DNA from: Thermoanaerobaculia bacterium
GTDB taxonomy: Bacteria; Bacteroidota; Bacteroidia; Chitinophagales; Saprospiraceae
Assembly (NCBI GenBank): GCA_023151335.1
Contig: JAKLJF010000234.1
Location: 1 to 7,510, forward strand
Direction of reading: 5' to 3'
Length of the DNA: 7,510 nt
The notes under the pieces were generated by a model. It was not told the DNA's origin and searched no databases. It saw nothing but the letters and a program-made list of their open reading frames with translations. The translations under genes and the position numbers were made by a program. Within the stretch, counting starts at the first letter, position 1, and each line of letters begins with the position of its first letter. Positions 1 to 4,939 of the stretch are shown one piece after another.

Positions 1-36
1 AGAGGGGTTAGTCCGACGTGGGCAACTAAACCCTCT
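1..36. repeat. imperfect inverted repeat at window edge
   Basis: Seen in sequence: AGAGGGGTTAG (1-11) and CTAAACCCTCT (26-36) are complementary at 10 of 11 positions, around a 14-nt spacer. The right arm is also the start of the tandem array that follows. The same AGAGGGTT/AACCCTCT motif forms the hairpin at 4326-4382, so this looks like a recurring intergenic element of this genome. The window begins here, so the outer limit and the neighbouring gene are unknown. Confidence 0.5.
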
Positions 37-135
37 AAACCTTCTAAACCCCTCTAAACTTTCTAAACCCCTCTAAACTTTCTAAACCCCTCTAAACCCT
101 CTAAACCCCTCTAAACCCTCTACCCCCCCCTAAAC
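26..135. repeat. telomere-like 9/10-bp tandem repeat array
   Basis: Ten consecutive units of CTAAACCCT or CTAAACCCCT, with CTAAACCTT and CTAAACTTT variants, fill 26-119. A degenerate unit with eight C (123-130) and a last half unit CTAAAC (130-135) follow. Units of 9 and 10 bp largely alternate, giving a 19-bp higher-order period from about 35 to 119. On the minus strand each unit reads AGAGG(G)GTTTAG, with four successive G-runs of 3-4 separated by TTTAGA (82-119). That pattern can in principle form a G-quadruplex in the mRNA downstream of the CBS gene. The last half unit lies inside the CBS gene and supplies its stop codon. There are no spacers, so this is not CRISPR. Confidence 0.9.
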
Positions 136-792
136 ATTCAGGTAGCTCATCAGCGAATCGTAGCGCTCCTGGAGGGAATCGGCATAATCCAGTTCGGCAA
201 ACGATTCTTTCACTTCGTACTCGTAGCGCTGCAGGGAGGCCACTATGCGGCTGAGTTCCTGCCGGTTGATCTTGAGCGTCAGTTCTATCAGTTCGGCGTC
301 GGCGCCGGAAGTGACGAAAGAGCTGAGAATCTTGGCATCTTCGTCTTCCACGATACGGGAAATGGTAGCCAGCGAGTAGTCGCGACGGTTCATTTCAAGT
401 ACGAGCACGCCGCCGGCTTCCGTGAACGACGCCGTATTGGCGAAATAGCGCAGGAGGTCGTTCTGGGCGATCAGACCCAGATAATTCCCTTCCTCATCCA
501 CGACGGGTATCACCGTGAGCCGGTTATCGCCCATCACGCGCATCACTTCGAACACGTGGTCGGTGGCGCGCACGGCGAAACGGCGCAGCAGGGAAAAATC
601 GTACTCCCCGATAGGCTCGTACAGTTTATGGTTAAAAATGTCTTCTTCGGAGAGAATGCCCACTAAACGTCGTCCTTCTACCACCGGTAAATGTTTTACA
701 TGATGATCGTTCAATGAGTGGAATGCGTCCTTGCCCGTTTGCACTGTGGAAAGGGCAGGAATGTCATAAGCGATTAATGCTTCAGCAGTCAT
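130..792 (-). CDS. CBS-domain pair protein with ACT-like C-terminal domain
   Basis: A 220-residue soluble protein. Residues about 1-55 form a first CBS repeat (HVKHLPVVEGRRLVGILSEED) and residues 70-117 a second (RLTVIPVVDEEGNYLGLIAQNDLL). CBS pairs usually bind adenosyl nucleotides and act as regulatory sensors. Residues about 127-197 (GGVLVLEMNRRDYSLATISR onward) have the alternating strand-helix pattern of an ACT-like fold. The arrangement resembles AcuB-like CBS-ACT proteins, which are common in Bacteroidota. No enzymatic domain is attached, so the partner and the ligand are unknown. The start at 792 gives a complete first CBS domain. The stop TAG (130-132) lies in the last half unit of the tandem repeat, and its G begins a run of eight G on the coding strand. 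The gene is divergent from the aminotransferase and shares a 184-bp upstream region with it. Confidence 0.9.
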   Translation of the reverse strand: MTAEALIAYDIPALSTVQTGKDAFHSLNDHHVKHLPVVEGRRLVGILSEEDIFNHKLYEPIGEYDFSLLRRFAVRATDHVFEVMRVMGDNRLTVIPVVDEEGNYLGLIAQNDLLRYFANTASFTEAGGVLVLEMNRRDYSLATISRIVEDEDAKILSSFVTSGADAELIELTLKINRQELSRIVASLQRYEYEVKESFAELDYADSLQERYDSLMSYLNV

Positions 793-917
793 GGTCGGGT
801 TGTGCGCTGGATGTGGTCAGATCGGCTGTTCCCTTGTTCCGTCGGTACAATCGGTAACTCCCTCGGGGGGCTTCAACATGGATTAAACAGAAAATCAGCC
901 TTTTTGCTCATTAGACG

Positions 918-948
918 TTGGGCATATCGGCGATGCCACAAATATTTG
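918..948 (+). promoter_or_regulatory. candidate promoter of the aminotransferase gene
   Basis: TTG (918-920), 20 nt, then AATATTTG (941-948). This matches the Bacteroidota sigma-factor consensus TTG-N19-21-TAnnTTTG except for A in place of the first T. Transcription would begin near 954, about 20 nt before the ATG at 977. The -7 element lies within the palindrome at 937-950. The assignment rests on pattern match and position only. Confidence 0.4.
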
Positions 949-950
949 TG
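937..950. promoter_or_regulatory. perfect 14-bp palindrome, candidate operator
   Basis: CACAAATATTTGTG is identical to its own reverse complement. It covers the putative -7 elements of promoters on both strands, 26 bp before the aminotransferase start. A dimeric repressor bound here could control both divergent genes. No regulator gene lies beside it, so the binding protein is unknown. Confidence 0.45.
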
Positions 951-969
951 CAAAAATTTATTCCTGCAA
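939..969 (-). promoter_or_regulatory. candidate minus-strand promoter toward the CBS gene
   Basis: On the minus strand, TTG (the complement of CAA at 967-969) is followed after 20 nt by AATATTTG (the complement of 939-946). This is the same geometry as the plus-strand promoter, because the -7 element comes from the palindrome. Transcription would start near 933 and leave a leader of about 140 nt before the CBS start at 792. The long leader makes this less certain than the plus-strand call. Confidence 0.25.
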
Positions 970-976
970 GAAAAAC

Positions 977-2164
977 ATGCAGAGTCTTCGCCAACTCTTT
1001 CTGCGACATGTCGCCCAAACGTCATCTGCGCCCCTTGCTTTGGAGATTTTCCGGGCAGAGGGGCTGTATTTATACGATACTAGCGGTAAAAAGTATCTCG
1101 ACCTGATCGCCGGCATCGGCGTCAGCTGCCTGGGGCACCGGCATCCGCGTGTGGAAGCGGCGGTACAGGAACAGCTCGGCCGGTACTGGCATACGCTCGT
1201 ATACGGCGAATACGTGCTGGCCCCGCAGGTGCAACTGGCCACCTTGCTGGCCGGGCAACTGCCCGGACTGGACGCTATCTATTTCGTCAATTCCGGTGCC
1301 GAAGCGACGGAAGGCGCCATGAAACTCGCCAAACGGTACACCGCCCGGCCGGATTTCGTAGCTTGCCGCCAGGCCTATCACGGCAGCACACATGGCGCTG
1401 CCAGCCTGATGTCGCCCACCGATTTTACCCTTCCTTATCACCCCTTGTTACCCGGCATCCGGCACATCGATTTTAACAACATGGCAGACCTGGCCGTCAT
1501 CGACCGGCATACGGCCGCCGTGATCGTGGAAACGGTACAGGCAGAATCCGGCATCCGGCCGCCCGAAGCTGCCTGGCTGCAGGCGCTGCGCCGGCGCTGC
1601 GACGAAACGGGCGCCCTGCTCATCCTCGATGAAATCCAGGCCGGTTACGGGCGTACCGGTTCCCTTTTTGCCTTCGGGCCCTACGGTATACGGCCCGATA
1701 TTCTCCTGCTGGCCAAAGGCTTCGGCGGCGGTATGCCCATCGGCGCTTTTGTAGCGCCCCGGGAGATCATGCAGGTCTTGTCCGTTGATCCGCCACTGGG
1801 ACATATCACTACATTCGGCGGCCACCCGGTGTGCGCGGCGGCGGCGCTGGCCACTTTGCAGGAACTATTGGAAACAGATTTGATTGCCGCGGTGCCTGCA
1901 AAAGAGCGTCTGTTCCGGGAGATGCTCGTTCACCCGGCGATCAAAGAAGTGCGCAGCGCCGGGCTTTGGCTGGCCGTCGACCTGGGCGATGCGGCACTGG
2001 TACAAAAGACCATCCGGCACTGCCTCGACCGGGGCGTGATCACCGATTGGTTCCTGTTCAACGATCGCAGTTTGCGCATAACGCCGCCGCTGACGATAGG
2101 AGAGGGGGAAATTGAATTCGCTTGTTCGGTTATTCTTGAATCCCTATCTTTATCCAAAATTTGA
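977..2164 (+). CDS. class III PLP-dependent aminotransferase
   Basis: A complete 395-residue fold-type I aminotransferase of the acetylornithine/ornithine/4-aminobutyrate group. Visible landmarks are NSGAEA (105-110, cofactor phosphate), AYHG (133-136, ring stacking), LILDEIQAGYGRTG (215-228, Asp218 contacting the pyridine nitrogen), AKGFGGGMPIG (246-256, Lys247 as Schiff-base lysine), TTFGGHP (278-284) and LRITPP (366-371, Arg367 as likely carboxylate anchor). The catalytic set therefore looks intact. The N-terminus (LFLRHVAQTS, then YLYDTSGKKYLDLIAGIGV) fits the usual start of Bacteroidota members annotated as aspartate aminotransferase family, which supports ATG 977. No arginine biosynthesis gene is adjacent, so the amino donor and acceptor cannot be assigned. 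A short ORF begins 4 nt after the stop, suggesting one transcript with the fluoride channel. Confidence 0.93.
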   Translation: MQSLRQLFLRHVAQTSSAPLALEIFRAEGLYLYDTSGKKYLDLIAGIGVSCLGHRHPRVEAAVQEQLGRYWHTLVYGEYVLAPQVQLATLLAGQLPGLDAIYFVNSGAEATEGAMKLAKRYTARPDFVACRQAYHGSTHGAASLMSPTDFTLPYHPLLPGIRHIDFNNMADLAVIDRHTAAVIVETVQAESGIRPPEAAWLQALRRRCDETGALLILDEIQAGYGRTGSLFAFGPYGIRPDILLLAKGFGGGMPIGAFVAPREIMQVLSVDPPLGHITTFGGHPVCAAAALATLQELLETDLIAAVPAKERLFREMLVHPAIKEVRSAGLWLAVDLGDAALVQKTIRHCLDRGVITDWFLFNDRSLRITPPLTIGEGEIEFACSVILESLSLSKI

Positions 2165-2168
2165 CGCG

Positions 2169-2291
2169 ATGGAAGTCTTAAAGAAACGGCTGACATACCA
2201 GGAATTCAGGCAAATTGAATTTGACGATAACGACTCCAACTGGAATGAACCGATAAACGGAGCACTCGCGAAAAAACAATCCTCCCGGTAA
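2169..2291 (+). pseudogene. 40-codon remnant resembling the Uma2 N-terminus
   Basis: An open frame from ATG 2169 to TAA 2289-2291, starting 4 nt after the aminotransferase stop and ending 4 nt before the crcB start. It begins MEVLKKRLTYQEFRQIEFDD and continues EPINGALAKKQSS. From family knowledge, Uma2 (DUF820) nuclease-like proteins open with LTYxEF, then an acidic stretch, then YELINGEL/V and a lysine or serine-proline turn. The ORF matches that layout but has N26-E-P where Y-E-L is usual and stops before any catalytic Asp or Glu-x-Lys region. A full Uma2 protein is about 190 residues. The likeliest reading is an eroded fragment kept in frame inside an operon. A real 40-residue protein is the alternative. 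The family match is from memory of the motif, not a search. Confidence 0.5.
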
Positions 2292-2295
2292 ACCC

Positions 2296-2616
2296 ATGAA
2301 ATTAATGCTCCTTATTGGTATCGGCAGCTTTTTGGGTGGTATTTGCCGGTACCTCTTTGCCCATTTTATTCAAAGTAAATATTTCTCAGACTTTCCGTAC
2401 GGAACCCTGTGGGTTAACATCACCGGCTGCTTCATGATCGGCCTTGTTTTTGGCCTGAATGCAAAAGCCGCCATTCCCGTCGAATGGCGCCTGTTTCTGG
2501 CCACGGGTTTTTGCGGCGGATTCACCACCTTCTCCGCCTTTTCCAACGAAACGCTGGCCCTGCTGCGCGACGGCCAGTTCTGGAGCGCCGCCCTGTATGT
2601 ACTTCTGATCATGTAA
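2296..2616 (+). CDS. crcB: FluC/CrcB fluoride channel, truncated in the last helix
   Basis: FluC channels are dual-topology dimers in the inner membrane that let fluoride leave the cell. The 106 residues show TM1 (2-22, with GSFLGGICRYL), TM2 (36-54, with the pore Asn in LWVNITGCF, N41) and a broken TM3 (65-90). TM3 carries the hallmark GFCGGFTTFSAFSNET with Phe79 and Phe82, the phenylalanines that line the fluoride path. TM4 starts at about residue 95 (FWSAALYVLLIM) and ends at once at TAA 2614-2616. Family members are usually about 120-130 residues, so roughly half of TM4 is missing, and no frame downstream restores a hydrophobic helix. The channel may be crippled. No fluoride riboswitch is recognisable upstream. 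The start is 4 nt after the Uma2-like remnant, and translation may depend on readthrough from the aminotransferase transcript. Confidence 0.85.
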   Translation: MKLMLLIGIGSFLGGICRYLFAHFIQSKYFSDFPYGTLWVNITGCFMIGLVFGLNAKAAIPVEWRLFLATGFCGGFTTFSAFSNETLALLRDGQFWSAALYVLLIM

Positions 2617-2662
2617 AAATATCCGGACGCCCTGATCATTCATCTTTCAAAATATTAACTTT

Positions 2663-3307
2663 ATGAAACACCTCTGGTCAAACTTCCTGCTGCGCGTCTG
2701 CGCGCTCTTTTCCCTGCTGTTTTGTCTTTCGCAATGTATCGTACCTTATGAAAGCGCCCGCATGTTGCCCAAAGGCACGGCCGAAATCAAGGGAGGGTTC
2801 TCCCACAGTCTCGCCTCGGAAGAAGGCGAGTCGGAAGGTTTGAATAATGGTCTTGGGATTGGCCTCGGTTATGGCATTACCGATCGCATCAACCTGAAAA
2901 TGCGCTACGAGCGTTTGCTGCCGGTCGATTCCGATGGCGAAGGTCTCAACTATCTGGGTTTTGGCCCGAAATTCGGCGTGGTGCCCGGTAAATTTGCCAT
3001 GATGTTCCCATTCGGATTTTATTTCGCGGAAGGCGAAACCACCTGGGGCATGCACCCGGCTTTTTTATTCACCCTGCCTGCCCGAAACAACCGTTTCGAG
3101 GGCACTTTCGGCGCGCGCACCGACATTTTTTTTGAGTCGGAAGCCGATTTGCTCATCGCCCTCAACCTGGGATTGGGCTTTAGCCAAAATCTCGACCGCT
3201 GGGCTATCCGCCCCGACTGGGGCCTGATCCTCGATCCCGGCGAAAGCGGCGTCGTTTGGACCTTCGGCGTGGGATTTAATTATAATATCGGTTCGGAAGA
3301 GAAGTAA
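2663..3307 (+). CDS. putative outer-membrane beta-barrel (lipo)protein
   Basis: A 214-residue exported protein of unknown function. Residues 1-25 form a signal peptide with basic residues (K2, R11) and a hydrophobic core (FLLRVCALFSLLFCLSQC). LSQC (22-25) could be a relaxed lipobox, though Gln before Cys is unusual, so ordinary signal peptidase cleavage is also possible. The mature part is rich in glycine, aromatic residues and alternating strands, for example LGIGLGYGITDRINLKMRYE (64-83), FAMMFPFGFYFAEG (111-124) and VVWTFGVGFNYNIG (197-210). This resembles short outer-membrane barrels of Bacteroidota. No known domain is recognised. The gene begins 46 nt after the channel stop, has no clear promoter of its own, and is followed 15 nt later by a strong hairpin, so it may be the last gene of the transcript. 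Confidence 0.75.
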   Translation: MKHLWSNFLLRVCALFSLLFCLSQCIVPYESARMLPKGTAEIKGGFSHSLASEEGESEGLNNGLGIGLGYGITDRINLKMRYERLLPVDSDGEGLNYLGFGPKFGVVPGKFAMMFPFGFYFAEGETTWGMHPAFLFTLPARNNRFEGTFGARTDIFFESEADLLIALNLGLGFSQNLDRWAIRPDWGLILDPGESGVVWTFGVGFNYNIGSEEK

Positions 3308-3322
3308 GGGGTGTGAAGCGTC

Positions 3323-3378
3323 ATTGCGTCATTAAACGTCATTGCGCCTAATGACGCAATGACGTTTAATGACGCAAT
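3323..3378. terminator. perfect 24-bp stem-loop, likely terminator
   Basis: Arms 3323-3346 and 3355-3378 are perfectly complementary over 24 bp, with an 8-nt loop (3347-3354). Each side is built from three copies of a 7-mer: CGTCATT at 3319, 3327 and 3337 on the left, AATGACG at 3350, 3358 and 3368 on the right. The stem could therefore slip into other registers, including a small inner hairpin with a 6-nt loop. It stands 15 nt after the stop of the outer-membrane gene and only 13 nt before the next promoter, a sensible place for a transcription barrier. Only three T follow it, so classical intrinsic termination is uncertain. It may equally be a dispersed palindromic repeat of this genome. 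Confidence 0.65.
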
Positions 3379-3391
3379 TTCGTCGATAAAT

Positions 3392-3422
3392 TTGGTTTAT
3401 AAAATAAACTACTTTACCTTTG
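3392..3422 (+). promoter_or_regulatory. Bacteroidota-type promoter of the membrane protein/regulator operon
   Basis: TTG (3392-3394, part of TTTG 3391-3394), exactly 20 nt, then TACCTTTG (3415-3422), a full match to TAnnTTTG. Transcription should start near 3428-3430, giving a leader of about 27 nt before ATG 3456. This is the best promoter match in the window. It overlaps the palindrome at 3421-3436. Confidence 0.75.
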
Positions 3423-3436
3423 TGAAAAATTTCACA
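3421..3436. promoter_or_regulatory. palindrome at the transcription start, candidate operator
   Basis: TGTGAAA (3421-3427) and TTTCACA (3430-3436) are perfect 7-bp inverted arms separated by AA. The site covers the end of the -7 element and the expected transcription start, a standard position for a repressor. The operon encodes a winged-helix protein (4039-4332) that could be the autoregulator. That link is inference. Confidence 0.5.
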
Positions 3437-3455
3437 TTGTAAACTAAAACCTTTT

Positions 3456-4046
3456 ATGGAAAACGAGGAAAAAATACTGAATCCGCAGGAGAGTTTGCGG
3501 ATCATTCGCGAAACGATCGACGTCGCAAAAAAGGGCGTACAGGAAAACGGCTTTCATTTTTTATTGTGGGGTTGGCTGGTGGCGCTGGCCAGCGTAGGCG
3601 AATATTACCTGCGGCAAACAAGAGGCGGCACAGAACCATACCTGGTGTGGGCGATCATGCCTTTGATCGGCGTACCGGCGGCTTTGATTTACGAATGGCG
3701 GCGCGACAAAAAACAACACGAGCGAAACCTCGTTCGGGAATGGTACGGGTTGGTTTGGCTGGGTTTTGCCATCTCACTGATCCTGAGCCTGGTGCTGGCC
3801 ATCCGGAACCAGGTGTCGCCGGTTCCCCTGGTAATGACCCTGGCCGCCTTTGCAACCTTCATGTCCGGTCTTTTAATGCGTTTCAAACCACTCGTTTTGG
3901 GCGCAATAGTGCTTTGGATCGGCGCTGCCGTTTGCCTGGCCTTGCCTATGGACGTGCATGTGTTGATTCAGGCGGGCGGCATTATGCTGGGTTATCTGGT
4001 GCCCGGTTATATGTTGAACCACAAAGCCCGTCAAAATCATGTTTAA
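3456..4046 (+). CDS. small multi-pass membrane protein of unknown function
   Basis: A 196-residue inner-membrane protein. After an acidic, helical cytoplasmic segment (1-30, MENEEKILNPQESLRIIRET) come about six hydrophobic stretches: 33-53, 62-80, 97-116, 122-141, 146-164 and 168-187. A basic loop lies between the second and third (WRRDKKQHERNLVRE, 81-95), probably cytoplasmic. The C-terminus is short and basic. I recognise no catalytic or transport motif. Similar proteins in Bacteroidota are commonly found next to a small PF13601-type winged-helix regulator, as here. The gene has its own strong promoter, no Shine-Dalgarno sequence and an A/T-rich leader. Its last 8 nt overlap the start of the regulator gene, so the two are probably translationally coupled. 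The partner gene suggests a membrane protein whose level is regulated. Its substrate or signal cannot be inferred. Confidence 0.8.
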   Translation: MENEEKILNPQESLRIIRETIDVAKKGVQENGFHFLLWGWLVALASVGEYYLRQTRGGTEPYLVWAIMPLIGVPAALIYEWRRDKKQHERNLVREWYGLVWLGFAISLILSLVLAIRNQVSPVPLVMTLAAFATFMSGLLMRFKPLVLGAIVLWIGAAVCLALPMDVHVLIQAGGIMLGYLVPGYMLNHKARQNHV

Positions 4047-4332
4047 GGAACTGGATCCCATGTTGTTGTCGCAGTTGCGGCTGGCCATCATGTCGTACCT
4101 GATGGTGGTGCGGGAGGCTGAATTCAACGCGTTAAAGGAAGAAACCGGCGCCAGTGCCGGTAATTTGAGCGCACAGATCAGCAAACTGCAGGAAGCGGGC
4201 TACATCGGGGTGGAAAAAACGTACAGAAACAACTATCCGCTTACGCTATGCAAACTCACTCCAAAAGGCATAGAAGCCTTTGAAGCCTTTTATGCCGATT
4301 TGAAAACGTATTTCAACCAGAAAGGAGGTTAG
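4039..4332 (+). CDS. winged-helix transcriptional regulator (PF13601-like)
   Basis: A 97-residue DNA-binding protein consisting of one winged-helix domain. Residues 5-22 (LDPMLLSQLRLAIMSYLM) form helix 1 with the L-D-P..L.S.LRLAIM signature of this family. Residues 27-36 form helix 2, and 40-53 (AGNLSAQISKLQEAG) form the recognition helix. Residues 55-76 (IGVEKTYRNNYPLTLCKLTPKG) are the beta wing, followed by a dimerisation helix. No ligand domain or metal-binding cysteine cluster is present. The start ATG overlaps the stop of the membrane gene (ATGTTTAA, 4039-4046), typical of coupled translation. It may repress its own operon at the palindrome 3421-3436, but this is inferred. The TAG stop (4330-4332) lies inside the left arm of a 13-bp inverted repeat. 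Confidence 0.88.
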   Translation: MFKELDPMLLSQLRLAIMSYLMVVREAEFNALKEETGASAGNLSAQISKLQEAGYIGVEKTYRNNYPLTLCKLTPKGIEAFEAFYADLKTYFNQKGG

Positions 4333-4386
4333 AGGGTTGGCGCTGCCCTTGGCAAACCCTCAAATCAGAAACCCTCTAACCTTTTT
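4326..4386 (+). terminator. stop-codon-overlapping hairpin with T-run
   Basis: AGGTTAGAGGGTT (4326-4338) and AACCCTCTAACCT (4370-4382) form a perfect 13-bp inverted repeat with a 31-nt loop. RNA G-U and A-U pairs can extend the stem by four, and a run of five T (4382-4386) closes it, so it resembles an intrinsic terminator. A second AACCCTC (4355-4361) offers an alternative right arm. The regulator's stop codon sits in the left arm. Only 18 nt remain before the next start codon, with no promoter visible. Full termination would silence that gene, so partial attenuation or mRNA processing is more likely. The motif matches the repeat at 1-135. Confidence 0.55.
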
Positions 4387-4404
4387 CACTTAACATCAAC
4401 AAGT

Positions 4405-4935
4405 ATGAAACACACTATTTTGGCAGGGCTGTTCAGCCTGTGCCTCGGATCATTCTTTGCCCAACCCGGGCTTCAACCCGGCGCGGCCGTTCGCGACGCC
4501 ATGCAAAAAGTACAATTTCTGGAAGGGCGCTGGCAGGGCGCCGGCTGGATTCAGATGGGACCGCAGCGCCATGAATTCATCGTGTCGGAAACCGGCGTCT
4601 TCAAAGCCAACGGTGGCGTGCTCATGCTGGAAGGCGTGGGCCGCGATGCCGCCGACACCAGCGTCATCATTCACCAGGCGCTGGGTTTTATCTCCTGGGA
4701 CCAGCAAAACGGCAAATACCTGATGCGCGCTTTCCGGGCCGATGGCAACCACGTAGACGCCGATTTCCACGTGGCCGACGATGGTTCCATCCTTTGGGGA
4801 TTTACGCATCCGATGGCCGGCCAGATCCGGTACACCATCCGGCTGGATAATGGCCAGTGGGTGGAAAGCGGCGAGATGAGCCGCGACGGCAAAAGTTGGC
4901 GGCCTTTTCTGGAAATGCGCTTGTCGCGTCTGTGA
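4405..4935 (+). CDS. secreted DUF1579-like protein
   Basis: A 176-residue protein of unknown biochemical role. Residues 1-19 form a Sec signal peptide (MKHTILAGLFSLCLGSFFA) with likely cleavage before Q20, so it is exported to the periplasm or beyond. The mature part opens with VQFLEGRWQGAGWIQMGPQR (36-55), the F-L-x-G-x-W-x-G pattern at the start of DUF1579-like and other calycin-type beta-barrels. It continues with strands such as ALGFISWDQQNGKYLMRAF (92-110) and ends WVESGEMSRDGKSWRPFLEM. No ligand residues are assignable. It follows the winged-helix gene by 72 nt, across the hairpin, and lacks a visible promoter, so it probably belongs to that operon at a reduced level. Its stop is only 4 nt from the stop of the convergent DUF92 gene. 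Confidence 0.75.
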   Translation: MKHTILAGLFSLCLGSFFAQPGLQPGAAVRDAMQKVQFLEGRWQGAGWIQMGPQRHEFIVSETGVFKANGGVLMLEGVGRDAADTSVIIHQALGFISWDQQNGKYLMRAFRADGNHVDADFHVADDGSILWGFTHPMAGQIRYTIRLDNGQWVESGEMSRDGKSWRPFLEMRLSRL

Positions 4936-4939
4936 ATTT

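Larger units (their letters stand above)
793..976. other. divergent intergenic region
   Basis: These 184 bases lie between the CBS gene and the aminotransferase gene, which point away from each other. Short ORFs here overlap real genes in other frames and have no recognisable product. The left part (793-900) is GC-rich and I see no structure in it. The right part (about 937-975) is A/T-rich and carries a perfect palindrome and promoter-like elements, described separately. Confidence 0.6.

Noticed and set aside
26..135. Possible CRISPR array
   Set aside because: The units are 9-10 bp, directly joined, with no unique spacers and no cas genes nearby.
802..1106. Short plus-strand ORFs upstream of and overlapping the aminotransferase start
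   Set aside because: They overlap the real gene in other frames, have no recognisable domains and contain the promoter/palindrome region.
2165..2295. Fluoride riboswitch upstream of crcB
   Set aside because: I looked for the conserved pseudoknot pattern and saw none. The interval is almost filled by the Uma2-like ORF.
2614..2655. Frameshift restoring the end of the fluoride channel
   Set aside because: All three frames after residue 106 were read. None yields a hydrophobic helix, and two stop at once or give polar residues.
4266..4293. Tandem GAAGCCTTT repeat with flanking GGCATA/TATGCC
   Set aside because: It lies inside the winged-helix coding region and encodes the helix GIEAFEAFYA. Coding constraint explains it better than a regulatory role.
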